From contig DQHR01000112.1 in the NCBI GenBank assembly GCA_003531155.1, positions 2,948 to 16,478 of the forward strand: a stretch of DNA of 13,531 nucleotides, in the 5' to 3' direction. Below are positions 7,396 to 13,531 of the stretch, piece by piece. The position numbers were made by a program, and so were the translations under genes. The stretch comes from Bacteroidales bacterium. GTDB lineage: Bacteria > Bacteroidota > Bacteroidia > Bacteroidales > Tenuifilaceae. The notes under the pieces are model-generated. The model was given only the letters and a program-made list of their open reading frames with translations, made no database searches and had not been told where the DNA came from. Each line of letters starts with the position of its first letter. Positions within the stretch are counted from its first letter, which is position 1.

Positions 7396-8625
7396 ATGAA
7401 ATTAGTGATAAAACATTGCTTAACGATATTTTTTATAACACTTTGCATAAGCACTCAAGCGCAGATTAAAGGGTATAGCTATAAGCGTGAGTTGATTGGT
7501 GTAAATGATACTTGGCATAGTATAACTATTCCAATCGATTTGTTTAGCAAGATATCTCCTACCCTCTCTGATATCAGGATAATCGGGATAACAGACAAGA
7601 ATGATACTATCGAGACACCTTATATTATTGATTTTTCAGCCGAAAAAATATCAAAAAAGGAGATTGTCTTTAATCAGATAAATGAATCCAAAAACAAACA
7701 GGGGTACTATTTTACGTTTGAGATCCCAACTCAAAAGGTTATCAACCAAATTGAATTGGAACTTGGCCAACAAAATTTTGATTGGAGAGTTTTGCTCGAA
7801 GGGAGCAATAATCAACAACAATGGTTCTCTATTATTGATAACTACAGGATTTTATCCATTGATAATGAGCAAACCCATTTCCAATTCACCAAGCTAATAA
7901 TACCAAATTCGAAATATCGATTTTACAGGCTTTGCATAAAAAGTAACGAGAAGCCCTATTTATCTGGAGCAAAAATATCGCTAGATGAACGGATTGATGG
8001 GAATTTAATTAACTACAAAATAGAAACTTCAAAAATTGAAACAGTTAAGAAAGAGACAATAATTGAAATTGGGTTACAATCTGTTGTTCCTGTATGCTTT
8101 GTCGACATAAAGATTAAAGATGGTTTCGACTACTACCGACCTGTTCGAATCGAATATCTAGCCGATAGTATCAATACCGATAAGGGCTGGAAATACAGCT
8201 ATTATAGCGTTGAATCGGGAACTGTGAATTCATTTGAAAAAAATGAATTTCGATTCTCGAGCACATTTGCCAAACGATTCAGAATAATAATTGATAATCA
8301 GGATAACAAACCCTTATCTATCGATTCAGTACTAGTAAAAGGATATAAATACGAGTTAAAAGCTCGATTTACCGAATCGGCAAAATACTTTATCATTTAT
8401 GGCAATAAAAATGCCTTTGCACCGAGTTATGATATTGCTCTATTTACTGATAAAATTCCCGCAACCTTATCAGCATTAAACCTTGGCGATGAGCAATATA
8501 TTGGTAAAGAGGAAAGGCAGAAAAGTCATCCTTTATTTCAAAATAAGATGTGGCTATGGGGAATTATGCTTGTGATTATCGTCCTACTTGGATGGTTCTC
8601 AATTAGGATGATAAAACATAAATAA
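7396..8625 (+). CDS. DUF3999 family membrane-anchored protein
   Basis: This 409-residue protein has a signal peptide (residues 1-22, cut after STQA), a long beta-rich periplasmic part, and one C-terminal membrane helix (about 386-404) followed by a short basic cytoplasmic tail. The family look is strong: after the signal comes a YKRELIGVNDTWHSITIP segment and then LSDIRIIG, and the protein ends with a WLWG-type helix. The middle contains a discoidin-like pattern (for example YRFYRLCIKSNE near residues 174-185 and RFRIIIDN near 293-300), which might mean a carbohydrate- or ligand-binding beta-sandwich; this is inference. Its ATG touches the stop of the DUF2339 gene with no spacer. It probably acts in the periplasm as the partner of that membrane protein. 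The biochemical role is unknown. No terminator is visible in the 74 bp before the next gene. Confidence 0.87.
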   Translation: MKLVIKHCLTIFFITLCISTQAQIKGYSYKRELIGVNDTWHSITIPIDLFSKISPTLSDIRIIGITDKNDTIETPYIIDFSAEKISKKEIVFNQINESKNKQGYYFTFEIPTQKVINQIELELGQQNFDWRVLLEGSNNQQQWFSIIDNYRILSIDNEQTHFQFTKLIIPNSKYRFYRLCIKSNEKPYLSGAKISLDERIDGNLINYKIETSKIETVKKETIIEIGLQSVVPVCFVDIKIKDGFDYYRPVRIEYLADSINTDKGWKYSYYSVESGTVNSFEKNEFRFSSTFAKRFRIIIDNQDNKPLSIDSVLVKGYKYELKARFTESAKYFIIYGNKNAFAPSYDIALFTDKIPATLSALNLGDEQYIGKEERQKSHPLFQNKMWLWGIMLVIIVLLGWFSIRMIKHK

Positions 8626-8699
8626 TGTGCTTTTAAATATTTCTAAATAAACTAAACTGTTACTATTTTTCATTAGAAATCAATAAAACAATTATTGCT

Positions 8700-10760
8700 A
8701 TGACTTTCTTAAAACGCTTACAATACCTATTCTTAATACTCCTATCAATTAACTCATCATACGTTTATTGTCAAAATAACAAGATTGATAGCTTAATTGC
8801 TGAAGTTAAAGGTAACACGCCCGACACAAACCAGGTTAACAACCTTTACACTGTCACAAGATATTTTATTTATCGAGAACCAGACAAAGCGCTTGAATAC
8901 AATAATATGGCCATTGAGATGGCCAATAAAATAGGTTTCATAAAAGGAAAAGCAAGAGCACTAGATATTTCAGGGATTTACTATCAGAACAAGGGCGATT
9001 TTGAAATTGCAGAGAATTTTTACACCAATGCATTAGAACTAAGAAAAGAACTAAAAGATCCTAAATTAATAGCGGTTTCGTATAACAATTTTGGTGTTTT
9101 AAACAGGAAGAAAGGCGATTTTGATAAATCGAAAGAATTTTTTCTTAAATCTATGGAAATTAGCCTAGAACATCGTGATAGCGCAGCTCTTTCGAGAGTT
9201 TACAATAATCTAGGACTAGTATCTGAGAACCAAGGAAAGTACGAGGCATCTATTGAGTACCATCTTAAAAGTTTAGAACTTCGAGAAAAAATTGGGAATA
9301 AAGAAGATATTGCCTCATCGTTAAACAACATTGGAATTCTATTTTTAGCCATTGAAAAATATAACGATGCTCTCGATTACCTTACAAGAAGTTTAAAAAT
9401 AAAAGAAACGCTAGGCAATAACAACTCATTGGCATCAACCTACACAAATATTGGCACGGCATACTATTATTTAAATGACCTAAATAAAGCTCTTGAATTT
9501 CAGACTAAAAGCAAAGCTATATACGAGAACATTGGAGACAAAAAAAATTTGGGGGTAACACTCTCAAACATGTCGTACATTGCTATGCAAAAGAATGATT
9601 TGCAGCTAGCTCTAAAATACAGTCTCGAAAGTATTAAGATAATTGAGGAGATTGGTAGCGTAGACCAACTAAGCGATTCGTACAGTGCCGCAAGTTCAAT
9701 TTTTCACAAACTGAAACAATTCGATTTAGCAAAAAAATACGCACTTAACGCCTACCAAATTGCCACCAAAAATAACCTACTCCCATCTCAAAAAAGCGCG
9801 TTAAATACTTTATACCTGATTTCAATATCGCTTAATGATTACAAACAAGCAATAGAATACCTGAAGCAATACAATGCAGTTAAAGACACACTATTCAACG
9901 AAACCAACAACAAACAAATACTCGAACTCGAAGCAAAATACGAAACTGTAAAAAAGGAAAAAGAAATCGCATTGCTATCGGAGAAAAGCGTTCAGCAAGA
10001 GCTGAGCATCGAGAAACGTGAAAAAACTATAACTAGTTTAATTGCGCTATTCTTATTGATTGCTGTATCCTCGGTTTTATTTGTAAGACAATACCAAATA
10101 AAGCAGAAGCAAAAAGCACTTCTTCTGGAACAACAATTATTGCGATCGCAAATGAACCCACATTTCATTTTCAACGCACTTGGTGCAATTCAAAATCAGG
10201 TTTTACAAAAACCAGCCATTGAAGCAGTAACTTATATAGCCAGCTTTGCAAAATTGATGCGTTCTATCTTAGATGGTTCTAGGGGAGAAATGATTACTAT
10301 GGAAACCGAAATTGAAACTCTCACCGAATATCTTACCCTTCAGAAACTCCGCTTAAAGGACAAGCTGCAGTACTCTATTAATGTTGATATTCCATACAGT
10401 ACCAATGAAATTGCCATTCCCCCAATGCTGCTCCAGCCTTTCATTGAAAATGCTGTGGAGCATGGTATTGCAAAGAAAGATATCCCAGAAGGCACTATCA
10501 ACATAACATTTAAGACTAATGGAGAGAGAATGTCAATTACTATTGAAGATGATGGCATAGGCTTAAAGCATAATCCTGAATCGACAAGTACAAAACACGA
10601 ATCACTAGCATCTAAAATAACCTACGAGCGGATGCTAGCTCTTACAAAAACACATAAAAAGAATTTCCATTACACCATATCCGGTAGAAAGAGTGATGAT
10701 GGCACTATTGCTGGAACAAAGGTTATTTTAGAAATCCCTTTACTATTCTACGATAAATAG
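8700..10760 (+). CDS. TPR-domain LytS-type sensor histidine kinase
   Basis: This 686-residue kinase starts with a signal-like hydrophobic segment (residues 7-24). Residues from about 60 to 400 hold one partial and eight full TPR repeats with a 40-residue period (blocks such as NNLGLVSENQGKYEASIEYH). A coiled coil (about 405-440) leads into one membrane helix (about 444-462) and then a His_kinase/HATPase module. The phosphoacceptor is His488 in NPHFIFNAL, the N-box is PFIENAVEHG from residue 580, and the G1 box is DDGIGL from 617. All key residues are present, so it should be active. The layout puts the TPR domain in the periplasm and the catalytic half in the cytoplasm, so the TPR probably senses an envelope protein or peptide. 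The LytTR regulator follows after 32 bp and is the obvious partner. The gene is 74 bp after the DUF3999 gene with no clear terminator between, so read-through is possible. Confidence 0.93.
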   Translation: MTFLKRLQYLFLILLSINSSYVYCQNNKIDSLIAEVKGNTPDTNQVNNLYTVTRYFIYREPDKALEYNNMAIEMANKIGFIKGKARALDISGIYYQNKGDFEIAENFYTNALELRKELKDPKLIAVSYNNFGVLNRKKGDFDKSKEFFLKSMEISLEHRDSAALSRVYNNLGLVSENQGKYEASIEYHLKSLELREKIGNKEDIASSLNNIGILFLAIEKYNDALDYLTRSLKIKETLGNNNSLASTYTNIGTAYYYLNDLNKALEFQTKSKAIYENIGDKKNLGVTLSNMSYIAMQKNDLQLALKYSLESIKIIEEIGSVDQLSDSYSAASSIFHKLKQFDLAKKYALNAYQIATKNNLLPSQKSALNTLYLISISLNDYKQAIEYLKQYNAVKDTLFNETNNKQILELEAKYETVKKEKEIALLSEKSVQQELSIEKREKTITSLIALFLLIAVSSVLFVRQYQIKQKQKALLLEQQLLRSQMNPHFIFNALGAIQNQVLQKPAIEAVTYIASFAKLMRSILDGSRGEMITMETEIETLTEYLTLQKLRLKDKLQYSINVDIPYSTNEIAIPPMLLQPFIENAVEHGIAKKDIPEGTINITFKTNGERMSITIEDDGIGLKHNPESTSTKHESLASKITYERMLALTKTHKKNFHYTISGRKSDDGTIAGTKVILEIPLLFYDK

Positions 10761-10792
10761 TTACTTTCGTAAAGAAAAGATAAATAACAGAA

Positions 10793-11551
10793 ATGGTAAA
10801 ACTAGCAATTATTGAGGATGAAGAAGATATTCTTGCGGTAACGCTAAAGTTAATCAACGATTATTGCCCTTTTGTTACCATCTGTGGAACGGCATCGGAC
10901 ATGAATTCCGCAAAGAAATTACTACTAGAATCAAAGCCCGATGTAGCATTAATGGATATAAATCTACCTGGTGGAACTAGTTTTGATGTTCTGAAAGCAT
11001 TGCCCGAAGTAAACTTCAAGCTAATCTTCCTTACTGGCTATGAAGAGTACGCCATACAGGCCATAAAATTCAGCGCTATAGATTACTTACTAAAACCAGT
11101 TAACCCTACCGAATTAATATCGGCACTGCATCAAGCATACAAAACAGTAGAGGAACGCAATAATAAATTAATGCTCAATGCACTGCTCCAAAATATGGGA
11201 GAACCGATATTTGAGAACAAGGTAGTTGTTCTAAAAACCGTTGAAAGCATCCATATAGTTGAGGTTAAAAATATTGCGCGGTGTGAATCGGACAGCTCTT
11301 ACACCACTTTCTATTTAACTGACGGGCAAAAAATCCTGATCTCAAAGCCCTTGAAGGAGTACGATGAAATGCTCTCACCATTTCATTTCTTCAGGGTACA
11401 TCAGTCGCACCTTGTAAATATGAAATATGTAAAGAAGTTCGATAAAACCGATGGAGGTTTTATTGTAATGTGCGACGGTTCCAGCGTACCCGTATCGACC
11501 CGTAAGAAGGAGTCCCTTATTCAATCTATAGAGCAACTGGCCAACAAATAG
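10793..11551 (+). CDS. LytTR-family response regulator
   Basis: This 252-residue regulator has an N-terminal receiver domain (about 1-120) with the acidic pair Glu8/Asp9, phosphoacceptor Asp55 in LMDINLPGG, Thr81 and Lys101 (LLKPV), all intact. A LytTR DNA-binding domain (about 143-250) follows, with the diagnostic FFRVHQSHLVN motif at 199-209 and a C-terminal PVSTRKKESL segment. The family binds paired direct repeats about one to two helical turns apart, near the promoters of targets. The gene lies 32 bp after the TPR kinase gene and must be its cognate output. A TTACTTTCG segment at 10761-10769 resembles a -7 element but has no TTG at the right distance, so separate transcription is not supported. 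Directly after its stop is a direct repeat with LytTR-site geometry, then two lipoprotein genes, which makes those genes the most likely local targets. Confidence 0.95.
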   Translation: MVKLAIIEDEEDILAVTLKLINDYCPFVTICGTASDMNSAKKLLLESKPDVALMDINLPGGTSFDVLKALPEVNFKLIFLTGYEEYAIQAIKFSAIDYLLKPVNPTELISALHQAYKTVEERNNKLMLNALLQNMGEPIFENKVVVLKTVESIHIVEVKNIARCESDSSYTTFYLTDGQKILISKPLKEYDEMLSPFHFFRVHQSHLVNMKYVKKFDKTDGGFIVMCDGSSVPVSTRKKESLIQSIEQLANK

Positions 11552-11580
11552 CAAATTCTTTCCTACCTCTATCAAATTCT
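11552..11580. promoter_or_regulatory. Candidate LytTR binding site (8-bp direct repeat, 21-bp spacing)
   Basis: CAAATTCT occurs exactly at 11552-11559 and at 11573-11580, so the copies are 21 bp apart with a 13-bp spacer. A related TAGTTCTAG starts 11 bp after the equivalent position of the second copy (TTCTAG at 11577 and 11588). LytTR regulators are known to bind two roughly 9-bp direct repeats with 12-13 bp between them. The complement, AGAATTTG, only partly resembles the general LytTR consensus, so the support is spacing and position (just after the regulator gene, before the lipoprotein genes) more than base identity. Confidence 0.45.
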
Positions 11581-11602
11581 AGTTTAGTTCTAGCACATAC
11601 TG

Positions 11603-11621
11603 TTCTGCTCAAATAAGCAGA
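11603..11621 (+). promoter_or_regulatory. First of two adjacent leader stem-loops
   Basis: CTGCT (11605-11609) and AGCAG (11616-11620) pair around the loop CAAATA, and T11604 with A11621 extends the stem to 6 bp. There is no T-tract, so this is not an intrinsic terminator. It ends exactly where the larger stem-loop starts, so the two could stack end to end in the RNA. Confidence 0.45.
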
Positions 11622-11667
11622 GGTTATGGATTTAACTTTACATCAAAGAAAGATTAAATCCATAGCC
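11622..11667 (+). promoter_or_regulatory. Long stem-loop ending at the lipoprotein start codon
   Basis: GGTTATGGATTTAA (11622-11635) pairs with TTAAATCCATAGCC (11654-11667) over 14 positions, with only one G-U pair in RNA. The loop is 18 bases and purine-rich in its second half (AAAGAAAGA). The right arm ends at the base before the ATG at 11668, so the whole initiation region of the lipoprotein gene would be in the stem. In Bacteroidetes, where translation depends on unstructured A-rich leaders more than on Shine-Dalgarno pairing, such a stem should limit translation unless it is opened. A DNA operator is the alternative reading. Confidence 0.7.
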
Positions 11668-12240
11668 ATGAAAAAAGTAACACTGATTATGCTGGCAGCC
11701 CTTTTGCTAATGAACTGCGCCTGCGAAAAAAATGATGCGAGCGAAGAAAAAGAGAATCCAAACTCAGCAAAAGGTCAAATACGCGACAAGTACGATGCAG
11801 GAAGAGTGGCCGATGCTTTTAACTCATTAATGGCAAATATCGAGGATAACACATCATCATCGGCAACCTACTCATCGCATGTAATTACATCAACCAGCGG
11901 TGGAACTGCAACAATAACAGGTACGCGAAGCAAAGAAACAATATCAGCTTATACTTCCTGTTATAAGAGTCGATTATCTATTACTTTCAATAACTATCAA
12001 TATCAATCCTACAAAGTTTCCGGAACAGTAAATTACAAGCAAGATAGATACACCTCCTCATCATATCATCTAATTAAACAGGTTGACGGCAGTGGAATTA
12101 AAGTTGAAATTCCGAATGGAGAATACACCATTAGCGATGTGGTTGCCATTTATTTAATGGACAAGAACGATAATCAATACATCCTTACAGGTAATGTTAC
12201 CAGCTCTAATGGAACACTTTATGGAGCTAATGGAAACTAA
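11668..12240 (+). CDS. Small Ser/Thr-rich hypothetical lipoprotein
   Basis: This 190-residue lipoprotein is of unknown family. I chose ATG 11668 because it gives a textbook signal peptide (MKKVTLIMLAALLLMNCAC); the in-frame ATG at 11626 would put 14 polar residues in front and lies inside the left arm of the stem-loop. Cys19 (after Ala18) is the likely lipidated residue and is followed by EKND. Next is a charged stretch with KGQIRDKYDAGRVADAFNSL, then a beta-rich part heavy in Ser, Thr, Gly and Tyr (TYSSHVITSTSGGTATITG, and SITFNNYQYQSYKVSGTVNY). The two halves look like a short beta-sandwich or solenoid and end with SSNGTLYGANGN. It comes after the LytTR gene and 23 bp before the next lipoprotein gene, so the two probably form one transcript. 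I infer regulation by the adjacent two-component system and by the leader stem-loop. No enzyme motif is visible. Confidence 0.82.
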   Translation: MKKVTLIMLAALLLMNCACEKNDASEEKENPNSAKGQIRDKYDAGRVADAFNSLMANIEDNTSSSATYSSHVITSTSGGTATITGTRSKETISAYTSCYKSRLSITFNNYQYQSYKVSGTVNYKQDRYTSSSYHLIKQVDGSGIKVEIPNGEYTISDVVAIYLMDKNDNQYILTGNVTSSNGTLYGANGN

Positions 12241-12263
12241 TTTGTAATATAAAAAACAAAACA

Positions 12264-13355
12264 ATGAAATGTAAATCAAACAAATGGATCTTTCTAACAC
12301 TGCTAATGGCACTAACATTTATTGGCTGTGAAAAAGATAATGGTGATTCAACAATAGAATCAGAAACTATTGTTTATACAGCAGGATGGAGTAAAAATAG
12401 TTCTGGTGTTGCAATTCCCGGCTACTGGAAAAATAGTATTTGGAATGGTTTAACTCCATTATCGGTAAATCACTATTCATCGGTTAACTCAATTGCTGTT
12501 TCTGGCAATAATATCTATGCAAGCGGATGTAGTACAAACAGCGCGGGGATTATAGTTCCAGGATATTGGAAAAATGGGAATTTGATTGAATTACCCCCTA
12601 TTGATCCAACAAAAAATGCAGAGGTTTTTTCACTGGTTGTTTCTGGTTCTGATATTTACGCTGCTGGAACTTGTGACATAAACTCGGGAAACGTGCCTGG
12701 TTACTGGAAAAATGGAGTTTGGAATGCCCTTCCTAAACTTGATGCCGCAAAAAGTTCTTCGGTAGTGTCAATATTTGTTTCAGGTGACAATATTTACGTA
12801 GGAGGAAATAACAATAACACTGACAATATTAGCATACCCGGGTACTGGAAAAATAACGTTTGGAACGCACTACCAGCATTAGACATCGCTAAAAACTCAT
12901 ATGTACAATCACTTTTCGTCTCAGGTAACGATGTTTATGCTGGCGGTTTCTGTCTCAATAATTCAAACATATCAATTCCCGGATACTGGAAAAACGGAGT
13001 TTGGATTGAATGTACCCCTATTGATGCAAGTAGAAATTCCGAAGTAAAATGCATCACAGTTTCAGGAGATAATGTGTATACAGGCGGTTATAGTATCAAC
13101 AGTATGGGTGTTAGAGTTCCTGGATACTGGAAAAATGGAGTTTGGAATGGCTTAACCCCTCTTGATGGAACAAAAACGGCCTATGTTTATTCACTTGAGA
13201 TTTCCGGTAATGATGTTTATGCCGGTGGGATCGCATATAATAGTTCAAATATAATGATTGCTGGATTTTGGAAAAATGGAATTTGGAATGCGTTACCCTC
13301 AATTGATGAAACTAAGTCATCCCATATAAGCACTATGATTGTAGTAGAGAACTAG
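12264..13355 (+). CDS. Lipoprotein with seven 47-residue repeats, probable seven-bladed beta-propeller
   Basis: This 363-residue protein has a lipoprotein signal (residues 1-21, lipidated Cys22 in FIGC, then EKDNGD). The rest is seven copies of a unit of 47 residues (46 once) with the consensus PGYWKNGVWNALP, then D..K.S.V.SI.VSGN.VYAGG and a variable NS..I stretch. The Pro or equivalent of each copy is at residues 52, 99, 145, 192, 239, 286 and 333. Each unit fits a four-strand propeller blade, and seven is the commonest number. The N-terminus (IVYTAGWSKNSS, from residue 36) begins in mid-unit and the C-terminus stops in mid-unit, as expected when the first and last blades are completed by strands from both ends. 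Similar YWKNG repeats occur in other Bacteroidetes proteins of unknown function. It is likely a binding protein on the outer membrane, for a protein or sugar ligand; this is inference. Confidence 0.88.
   Translation: MKCKSNKWIFLTLLMALTFIGCEKDNGDSTIESETIVYTAGWSKNSSGVAIPGYWKNSIWNGLTPLSVNHYSSVNSIAVSGNNIYASGCSTNSAGIIVPGYWKNGNLIELPPIDPTKNAEVFSLVVSGSDIYAAGTCDINSGNVPGYWKNGVWNALPKLDAAKSSSVVSIFVSGDNIYVGGNNNNTDNISIPGYWKNNVWNALPALDIAKNSYVQSLFVSGNDVYAGGFCLNNSNISIPGYWKNGVWIECTPIDASRNSEVKCITVSGDNVYTGGYSINSMGVRVPGYWKNGVWNGLTPLDGTKTAYVYSLEISGNDVYAGGIAYNSSNIMIAGFWKNGIWNALPSIDETKSSHISTMIVVEN
12417..13355 (+). repeat. In-gene tandem repeat array, seven units of 141 bp (one of 138 bp)
   Basis: Units begin at 12417, 12558, 12696, 12837, 12978, 13119 and 13260, and the last is cut short by the stop codon. 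The core GGNTACTGGAAAAAT block is nearly the same in most units and units 3, 5 and 6 share a longer stretch around it at the DNA level, including GGAGTTTGG, while the parts between cores have diverged. The one 138-bp unit lacks a codon in the variable loop. Confidence 0.9.
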
Positions 13356-13531
13356 AATAAATGAAAGTAGCGAAGTGGTTTTCGAAATATAGATAGAACC
13401 TGTTAAGGATCTGATAATAAATAAATTTAGCAACCTAATCTATATAAAACCTCTTCATCCAACACTTGGACAAATGAATAATTAACAATAGAGCAACCAT
13501 AAATACTCAGGAAAGAAACAACAAAATTCCG

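Noticed and set aside
10761..10770. TTACTTTCGT as a promoter -7 element for the response regulator gene
   Set aside because: No TTG is present about 19 bases upstream, and the 32-bp spacing to the kinase gene suggests co-transcription.
13111..13302. Minus-strand open frame with a repeated FH-type pattern
   Set aside because: Its repeats are the complement of the propeller repeats of the plus-strand gene.
12417..13355. Tandem repeats considered as a CRISPR-like or non-coding array
   Set aside because: The 141-bp period keeps one open frame with a protein consensus, behind a lipoprotein signal.
13458..13470. Short inverted repeat TCCAA-CAC-TTGGA as a terminator of the lipoprotein operon
   Set aside because: The stem is only 5 bp, no T-tract follows, and it lies about 100 bp past the stop codon.

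Overview
The window is AT-rich DNA from a member of the Bacteroidota, most likely class Bacteroidia. The reasons are a PorP/SprF-family protein (type IX secretion and gliding families are confined to this phylum), Bacteroidetes-style lipoproteins with Cys-[KE]-K-[DN] after the lipobox, A-rich leaders without clear Shine-Dalgarno sites, and a promoter candidate of the TTG-N19-TAnnTTTG type. The genus cannot be named from the sequence. There are nine protein genes and no tRNA, rRNA, CRISPR array, transposase or integrase.

Layout. (1) Positions 3-2618, plus strand: the C-terminal 870 or so residues of a SNF2-family helicase whose true start lies before the window. (2) Positions 2839-4748, minus strand: a PorP/SprF-like outer-membrane protein and, 302 bp downstream, a small lipoprotein of unknown family that ends at a clear rho-independent terminator (2789-2815). 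(3) A 304-bp divergent intergenic region (4749-5052) with a near-perfect 20-bp palindrome, a 15-bp imperfect direct repeat and a promoter candidate. (4) Positions 5053-13355, plus strand: six genes in a row. They are a DUF2339 multi-pass membrane protein, a DUF3999 protein whose ATG follows the preceding stop directly, a TPR-containing LytS-type sensor kinase, a LytTR response regulator, a small Ser/Thr-rich lipoprotein, and a lipoprotein made of seven 47-residue repeats that looks like a seven-bladed beta-propeller. The last 176 bp (13356-13531) hold nothing I can call.

How the genes may work together. The DUF2339/DUF3999 pair is a known co-occurring envelope pair without an established role. 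The kinase has a predicted periplasmic TPR domain and a cytoplasmic HisKA_7TM-unrelated LytS-type catalytic half, and would phosphorylate Asp55 of the adjacent LytTR regulator. Between the regulator and the two lipoprotein genes lie an exact 8-bp direct repeat at 21-bp spacing, which is the geometry bound by LytTR dimers, and then two back-to-back stem-loops, the second with a 14-bp stem that ends at the base before the lipoprotein ATG. I infer that the two lipoproteins are direct targets of the two-component system, with a second layer of control in the leader RNA. This envelope-sensing unit is the most interesting part of the window. The wiring is inferred from gene order and sequence signals, not shown.
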